From: an uncultured Clostridia bacterium
GTDB taxonomy: Bacteria; Bacillota; Clostridia; Oscillospirales; Acutalibacteraceae
Length of the DNA: 47,641 bases
Reading direction: 5' to 3'
Assembly: GCA_937892525.1 (NCBI GenBank)
Contig: CALAEV010000031.1
Span: 1-47,641 of the forward strand
Part shown: positions 8,751 through 16,500 of the stretch, piece after piece
Layout of the letters: the number at the start of each line of letters is the position of its first letter
How positions within the stretch are numbered: position 1 is the stretch's first letter
Notes under the pieces: generated by a model
Databases searched by the model: none
What the model saw: the letters and a program-made list of their open reading frames with translations, nothing else
What the model was told of the DNA's origin: nothing
Program-made: the position numbers and the translations under genes

Positions 8751-9317
8751 TTATTTAAATGGATTGCTTCGAATTTCATCTGGTTTAACCATAGAATATT
8801 CAGGATATTCCATCAACGGTTCTGAAGTTAAAAAGCGATAGCCTACTACCCAATCTTCTGGCCAATCTTTTGGAAGGATAATCTGGTCAGCACCACCATC
8901 AAGAACTGTACCAGAAAGAAGAGTAACAGGACCAACAACGCCTACATTGATTATTGTGCCTTTAGGTACAACAATCTTTTCTTCGATATACAATGCATTT
9001 TTCCATTGCGGGTCCAAAGATAGCCTCAATTTTACATCAATTCTTGACTCAGCAAACTCAGTTGTCGCAAATGAACCTCTTTGTCTTGCTCCACCTTTTC
9101 CAGATGGTGGGACACCATAAACACGATATAGAACTATATCTTCAATTACTTCATATGTATTGTATTCTTTATTTTTAAAAGTCTCTATTAGGTTTAGTGG
9201 AAGGGTTTCTTTGTCAACAAGTCTTATATTCGTTTCATCAAGAATTGTCCTATACCTTTGATTTGTATCTCCTGATTTGAAAAACAAACCGAGTTTTATA
9301 AGTTCTTTAATATCCAA
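8751..9317 (-). CDS. Putative ADP-ribosyltransferase-fold (polymorphic-toxin-like) protein
   Basis: A 188-residue soluble protein. From residue 65 on it reads VLYRVYG, a glycine-rich stretch, RGSFATTEF, then RIDVKLRLSLDPQWKN, IVVPKGTIINVG, and finally DGGADQIILP. This order (YR, a GSF-type strand, a proline-glycine strand, then GG..Q) recalls NAD-using ART-fold or TNT-like toxin domains; the assignment is my inference and not certain. The N-terminal 60 residues have no motif. The start is TTG at 9317; an in-frame stop lies two codons upstream and no ATG occurs near, so expression may be low. It lies 29 bases after the RES-domain gene, in the same operon. Confidence 0.5.
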   Translation of the reverse strand: MDIKELIKLGLFFKSGDTNQRYRTILDETNIRLVDKETLPLNLIETFKNKEYNTYEVIEDIVLYRVYGVPPSGKGGARQRGSFATTEFAESRIDVKLRLSLDPQWKNALYIEEKIVVPKGTIINVGVVGPVTLLSGTVLDGGADQIILPKDWPEDWVVGYRFLTSEPLMEYPEYSMVKPDEIRSNPFK

Positions 9318-9346
9318 CTTATATTACCACTCTCTTTAAAATTTAT

Positions 9347-10450
9347 TTAATCTACAAAATCATAATCCCTTGATGCCTTCAAATAGTTTTGACAATCATA
9401 AACATCTTCATATTCATGTATGTAGACTGGTTTAGTTAGTTTAAATGCTCTTGTCAAAATGGAGCAATAAGGAAGTTTTGCAGATTTTTGTTGTCCACTA
9501 GTTGGAAATACATAATTAAACCCCATTTCAGAAGCTTTAACTGATGCACAAGAAAAATATCTAATTCCAATTAATTGGTCATAATTCTCGTATTTCTGTG
9601 AAGAAATCTCGCTACGAACCCATTGCATTAGCAACTGTGGAATAATATATTCTGCAGCAAATGGATCGTTCTTGTTAGTCCTTATATAAGAACTTGCCGC
9701 AATTAAAGGGTACCAAAGTAAATATGCCGACCTAACTTCTTTATCTTTTAACAATCTGTAGTCAATACGACGTTTTGTTGTTTCATTATTTACCAACTCA
9801 GCAAAATCTTGTGGCTTTACTCCCAATTCAATAACACTGATATTAGTATTAGAATACTCTATTGTTCTCTCTAATTTAAAAACAGATGCTAGCACAAAAT
9901 CGTATTGTGGATTAACATGTATTTCTTCACAACACAAGTCTAAACATGTTCCTAAATATAAACTTGGATAACCAGCTATACTATATCTGCTCGTGGACAC
10001 TCGCGAACGCATAGTATACGGTGTATGAAAAACTCTACATCTTCCATAAGGTTTATTATCACTCACATAAGCCACACGAAACAGCTTTAATTCATCATTT
10101 TCCAAAAACTGCTCCATTGCACTTTTTTGATAAATCCGTAAAGGCTGTTGCATTAGAATACTCATTATCTGCTTAAAACTTATATATGACTTTGAAGGAA
10201 AACCATTCAAATAATCATTAACTGTTTTAATTATTAATCCACACACTTTTTTAATGTTCTCAACATTTACACAAACAGTTCTACCAAAAACATCCTTTTC
10301 TGACGACAACATTTCCAATTGATTAATATAATGATTAAACAAACTATTTAATGTCGATGAAAAATCATTGCCATCCCAACGTATAGGTAAATATAAGTTC
10401 TCGTCTTTTAAAATAGATTTAAAGGTCGCATCTGAAATATCTAATATCAT
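9347..10450 (-). CDS. RES-domain protein (NAD-degrading toxin family)
   Basis: A 367-residue protein whose central part carries a RES domain: LFRVAYVS (R125), RVFHTPYTMRSRVSTSRYS (R155), YPSLYLGTCLDLCCEEI (E175/E176). RES proteins have an ART-like fold; toxin members split NAD by phosphorolysis and arrest growth. Here the domain is embedded in a larger protein, with about 120 helical N-terminal residues and a C-terminal part that ends near a possible catalytic Ser or Cys (YFSCASVKASEM), as in the large stand-alone RES proteins and not the small Xre-RES toxins. No Xre antitoxin gene is adjacent. ATG with GGAG eight bases upstream. First gene of the cargo cassette. Confidence 0.82.
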   Translation of the reverse strand: MILDISDATFKSILKDENLYLPIRWDGNDFSSTLNSLFNHYINQLEMLSSEKDVFGRTVCVNVENIKKVCGLIIKTVNDYLNGFPSKSYISFKQIMSILMQQPLRIYQKSAMEQFLENDELKLFRVAYVSDNKPYGRCRVFHTPYTMRSRVSTSRYSIAGYPSLYLGTCLDLCCEEIHVNPQYDFVLASVFKLERTIEYSNTNISVIELGVKPQDFAELVNNETTKRRIDYRLLKDKEVRSAYLLWYPLIAASSYIRTNKNDPFAAEYIIPQLLMQWVRSEISSQKYENYDQLIGIRYFSCASVKASEMGFNYVFPTSGQQKSAKLPYCSILTRAFKLTKPVYIHEYEDVYDCQNYLKASRDYDFVD

Positions 10451-10574
10451 AATTTCAACTCCATAACTACAATATATTTTTGCTTATATACATTAAATCG
10501 TCAAAAGACAGCATTTTGTGACAATAATTTTCATTTTTATATAAAACGATTTAGAGCTGTACCACAAAAGTTAT

Positions 10575-13500
10575 TTACCTATCTCTTTCTTCTACTTTTC
10601 TTTCAAGGCTTTCTTCCAAAATTTCTCCATCAACAATTTCGTTGTCCCTATGGTCCATATCAAGAAGTGCGTTAAGTTCTGCCAACCTCTCCATTTTCTG
10701 TGAGAGTTCTTCTTCCTGCGGGAACGGTCTTTCAACCTCTGCTTTTGCATTTTCAAGCTGAACCTTAGTATCTGCAAGTCTTTCTTCGCAAACCTTTAAT
10801 TTATCAGGCATTGAAGATATAAGGTTATCAAGACGGGTGATATTACCGTAAATATCAGCACCGAGAGATACAGAATGTCTGAGAGAACCTACAAGAGTTA
10901 ATACATATTCTTTTTCAAAAGAATTGAATGACAGTTCCATATTAAAGCCACGATAAGAACCGATTGCTTTCGGTTCAGGTGATGTCATCGCCTTACAAGC
11001 CACCAATATCGCTGAACCTGCACCTTTCTTTTCGTCATAGGTAACATCTTCAACAATCATAGGTGAGAAGTTATCTGCATTAAGGAAGGTGTTTTCTTTT
11101 GCCCTTTGAATATCTGCATTGTATCCGGCAATTCTTTCTTCGCCTTGCTTTATCTGTTGCGGATAGAACTTTATAATTCTGTCCTCAAGACTGTATCTCT
11201 GACTTAAATGGTTCTGTTTCAAAAGTTTGAGTTTTGATACAGCCACATCCAAATCCATTTTTTCTTTGATATACGGATTACCCGTTGCAAGAGCTTTGAT
11301 TTCGGCATAAGATAACGCCTGCTCGTCAACATCTTCTGCTGAACGCACAGGCGATTTTGAGGTCATAATCTGACCTATAAACTTTTGCTTGTTCTCAACG
11401 AGCTGATAAAGATAGGCATCAAAGGTCTGCTCAGTAACATAACTGTAAATCTCAACTTCAGGGTTTTCATTACCTTGTCGAACTATTCTTCCTTCACGCT
11501 GCTGCAAATCTGCGGGACGCCACGGACAATCCGTGTGATGAATGGCTATGAGCTTCTGCTGAACATTAGTACCTGCACCCATTTTTGCAGTTGAACCTAT
11601 AAGAACACGAACCTGACCTGAACGGACTTTTTCGAAAAGGTCTTTTTTCTTTGCTTCACTATCTGCATTATGAATGAAGGCTATTTCACTTTCGGGTACA
11701 CCTCTTGCAATGAGCTTCTTCTTGATGTCATCATAAACATTAAACTTACCGTCATTATGCGGAGTAGAAAGGTCACAGAAGATAAGCTGTGTTGATTTCT
11801 GTGGAGTCGTTCGCTCCCAAATGCCATAAACATTATCAACACAGGCTGCAACCTTACTGCCAGGGTCATCAGGTAACATTTCATTGAAGAGTCGTTGGTC
11901 GAGTGCTAACTTTCTGCCGTCATTTGTAATGAGAAGCATATTATCAACACTTGAATCAACCATTTTGTTCCTTACCTTCTCGGCTCGTTCCGAAAGAGAT
12001 TCAACAATCTGTTTCTGATGTTCTGTCGGTTCAACTGCGATATTATGAAAGTTTGCTTTAGGAACGGGAAGATTAAGCATATCAGCCGTCTGTATATCTG
12101 CAACTTGTCTGAACATCATCATAAGTTCGGGAAGATTATAGAACTTGGCAAATCGTGTTTTTGCTCTGTATCCTGTACCTTCGGGGGCAAGCTCAATAGC
12201 AGTAACAGTTTCACCAAAGGTTGATGCCCAAGAGTCAAAATGCTGTAAATGCTTATCTTCAAGTGCTTCATACTGAAGGTATCTCTGCATTGTATAAAGC
12301 TCTACCATTGAGTTTGAAACGGGAGTACCCGTTGCAAAGATTACACCCTTGTTTCCGGTCACTTCATCAAGGTATCTGCACTTCATATAAAGGTCAGAAG
12401 ATTTCTGTGCTTCGGTTTGAGCAATACCGCCCACATTCCTCATTTTTGTATATAAAAAGAGGTTTTTGAAATTGTGAGCTTCGTCAACAAACAATCGGTC
12501 AACACCGAGTTCCTCAAAGGTAACAACATCGTCTTTTCGGCTTTGGTCATTGAGTTTATCGAGTTTTGTCTGCAATGATTTCTTTGTTTTTTCAAGCTGT
12601 TTAACGGTGATTTTTTCACCTCTGTCATACTTTATTTGCTGCACACCGAGAGTAATTTCATCAATCTGTCGCTGAAGCATTTCTCTCTGTCTTTCAATAC
12701 TGATAGGGATTTTCTCGAACTGTGAGTGTCCTATGATAATTGCATCATAGTCACCCGTAGCAATTCGAGCACAGAACTTTTTACGATTCTTTGTTTCAAA
12801 GTCCTTTTTAGTAGCAACAAGAATGTTTGCCGACGGATAAAGCTGAAGATATTCGGATGCCCACTGCTCTGTAAGGTGGTTAGGAACTACAATAAGAGAT
12901 TTATTGCAGAGTCCCAGCCTTTTACTTTCCTGTGCAGCCGCTACAATCTCGAAGGTCTTGCCGGCACCAACAACGTGTGCAAGAAGAGTGTTACCACCGT
13001 ACATAATACGGGCAACAGCATTTATCTGATGAGGTCGCAGAGATATTTCAGGGTTCATTCCCGAAAATGTGATATGACTGCCATCATACTCACGAGGTCG
13101 CATAGAATTGAATAAATCATTGTAAATTCTAACAAGTCTTTCTCTTCGGTTCGGGTCTTTCCAAATCCAATCCTGAAAGGCTTGTTTTATCATTTCCTGC
13201 TTACCCTGAGCAATAGCAGTTTCTTTTTTATTGAGAACAGGTTTCTTATTTCCGTGTTCATCTTCCACATAATCAAAGATACGAACATCCTTAAGATTAA
13301 GAGTATCTTCAATTATCTTATAACCGTTTATTCGGGTTGTACCATATGTGTTGTTTGCAACAACATTGGTACGGTCATAAGATTTGTTCGCAATAGTCCA
13401 TTCACCTGTAAGCTCGGTATATTTTACTTTAATATTCCATTGAGCATAACGAGGTGTCTGCAAAATTTCATACACAAATCTCTCAACATCTTCAGGCGGG

Positions 13501-16500
13501 AGCCAAGTTGCACCCAAACGAACAGAAATTTCACTTGCTGTCAAATCCTGTGGCTGAACCTTTTCAAGCATTTCCACATTGTTCTTGTAATCATCGGGGT
13601 AAAGCTCTGCAGTTCTTCTTGCAAGTTCAAGTTTCTTTCTAACATTTCCTGAAAGATATTTATCCGCAGGAAGATACCTTGCATCATTACTGTGTTCAGA
13701 TGTGTATTCCGGATTTAAGAAGATAACACCTTTGAGTTCTTCAAAGAGTTCCTGTTCTGTCTTTCCCGTAAGCTCACACATAAATTCCATATCAACCTTT
13801 GCTTTTTCACCGATTGATACAGCGAGTGCCTCACTTGCAGTTGAAACAGATGTTACCTTAATATGAGGTTTGATTGTTCTCTTTGTAAACATATCCGCTT
13901 TGCGTTTGAGTTCGCCATTTTCACCGATAATTTCAAGTGAACAAAGCAAACAATATGAACTGTCATCAGCAAATGCCAATCTGTTTGCTCTTGCATTGAG
14001 AAGTCCGTATTTCTTTGTAAAATCGTCATACAGGGTGTTTAATCTTTCCTGTGCAGACTTGATTGAACTGTCAGGGTAATCATCTGTCTGTAATCGTATA
14101 AGCTCTCTTACACAATCACGGATTTTAATCATACCCTTAATTCTGTTTTCGGCTGTTGCAGAAACATCAACAGGGTTCATTCTGCTGTTTTGACGATAAT
14201 ATATCTTATCTTCAACAACAGTAAAACTGAAGTTTTTTACATTCGGGTCTGCGGGAACTGAATTATCTTCAACCTCACCGATTTCCGAAATATCAAACTC
14301 TGTTATCTCCGCGTGAATATTCTGTACTGCTTCACTTAAAAGGTCAGAAAGATTTCTGTCCTCATACGGCTTACAAGTCAAGGAATGACCGAACTGTGAG
14401 GACTCCATAACCATCTCACCGAGAACCATTTCAGGATGGTCTATGAAATACTTGTTGTATTCATTACCATTCTCATCTCGGTCAAGGTGTACCCAATCGG
14501 GTTCATCATTTACAAGAGTATCTCTTTTCTGCAAGAAGAGAATATCAGAGGTTACCTCTGTACCTGCGTTAGCCTTAAATGTGTTATTAGGCAAACGAAT
14601 AGCGCCGAGAAGCTCGGCTCTTTGAGCAATATACTTTCTTACATTTGAATTTCTCTTGTCCATAGTACCCGAAGAAGTAATAAATGCAATTACACCACCG
14701 GGGCGAACCTTATCAAGTGTCTTTCCGAAAAAGTAATCGTGTATGAGCCAATTATTCTTGTCATACTTTTTATCAATTACCTTGAACTGACCGAAAGGCA
14801 CATTACCAATAGCAACATCAAAGAAACTGTCGGGAAGTGATGCGTTTTCATAACCCTGTACCGTGATACCGGACTTCTGATATAACTGCTGTGCAATACG
14901 ACCTGTCAAGCTGTCAAGCTCAACACCGAAAAATTTACTCTGCTGCATATTGTCGGGTAACATGCCTATAAAGTTACCTGTACCGCAAGACGGTTCAAGA
15001 ATATTACCTTCACTGAATCCCATATTGCCGAGTGCTTCATACATAGCACGGATAACTACGGGAGGTGTATAGAAAGCAGTAAGTGTACTTTCTCTTGCTG
15101 CAACATACTCTTCGGGAGAAATAGTTACAATAAGCTCCTTATATTCATCTGCCCAATTAGCTTTGCTTTCATCAAAAGCATCAGCAAGACCACCGAATCC
15201 AACATACTTTGAAAGTATTTCCTGTTCTTCGGGAGTTGCAAGACGGTTTTCAAATTCAAGTTCGTGCAAGAGATTGATTGCAGCCATATTATTACGGAAT
15301 TTCTCTTTCGGTCCGCCAACACCTAAATTATCATCCGTTATTCTGAAATTGTGTTTCTCACTATCGGGAATAGTCGGATGAAGTGTTGTTACTTTTTTTG
15401 CCTTTTGTTCCCAAGTGGGAGGAGTAAGAGTAGGTTCTTCTGTCTTAATTGTTTCCACAACAATATCATAGGGAAGACCATTTTCTACTGCGGGGTATTC
15501 AGCAACCTTTTCAGTAGTATATTCCTGCTTTTCAGGTGCCAAATGCTCACGAACAAAACCGATTTTTTCAACTCTGTTTATAGGATAAATTGATGTTGTG
15601 TCCCTCATTGACACATCACCGAATACGGGGTCAATCTTTTCAATGACAAATGTGCTACCGTCAATTATGACCTCTTTGCCTATAAGTTCTGAATCAGGTA
15701 TATATGAGCTTTTTTCTCGTTCTTTTTTCAGCTCATCTATCAACTGAAGAGCCGTTTTCTTATCTTCGGGTTCTGTTTCTTCGGCTGATACAATACTTTC
15801 CAATTCTACAATAGCTGAATCTAAAGATTGCGGGTTTTGCAAATCAAAAGCAAGTTTGTCTGCCGCATCATCTTTTGTTTCACCGATTTCAAGTGTATCT
15901 CTGAAACCGTAGAAATCATAGTTTTCAAAAAAGTCAACAAGTCTTTCTGAAAGAGTTCTTTCAAGATACGGACTTAGGATTCTCTTAAATCCTTGTGGTG
16001 GTGGGTCTAAATCTTCAACAAATTTAGTTGAGATTGTATTACCGTCCTTATCCTGATACAGAACAACCTCCATAGGTGTACCGTAGTAATTTTCATCCTT
16101 AATGTCCTTAACAAACTGATATTCACTTGTGTATTCGATGCTTTCACGAACCGTACCGTCTGTATGAAGATAATCAATTCTTCCTATCGGTTTACTTTCA
16201 ACAGGGTCTTCCTTGTTTTGAGAAACAATAGTATAGGTTCTTCTCTCACCGTTTTCAAGCGAACAGACAGCAACATCAAAACCTCTGTCAGTAAGCATAT
16301 TAAGGTATATTTCAAGTCTATGTTTTGGAAAACCAACCATAGGTGTTCTTTCATCTCTGCCTATTTCTCTTGATGTAAGCACAAGTTCAAACATTTCTGC
16401 TAAAGTTTTTGCGTCATCATTAAATGCTTCAAAGAAATCTCCAACCTGATATAACAAAAACTTGTCAGAATTTTCAGTTTTTTCAACAAGATAACTACGA

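Noticed and set aside
10451..10574. A sigma-A promoter upstream of the RES gene
   Set aside because: TTGACG at about 10504-10499 has no acceptable -10 box at 16-18 bases; the evidence is too weak to list.
13182..13652. A 156-codon plus-strand frame inside the giant methylase-helicase
   Set aside because: Antisense to an intact domain of the 2946-residue protein; composition is typical of an antisense shadow.
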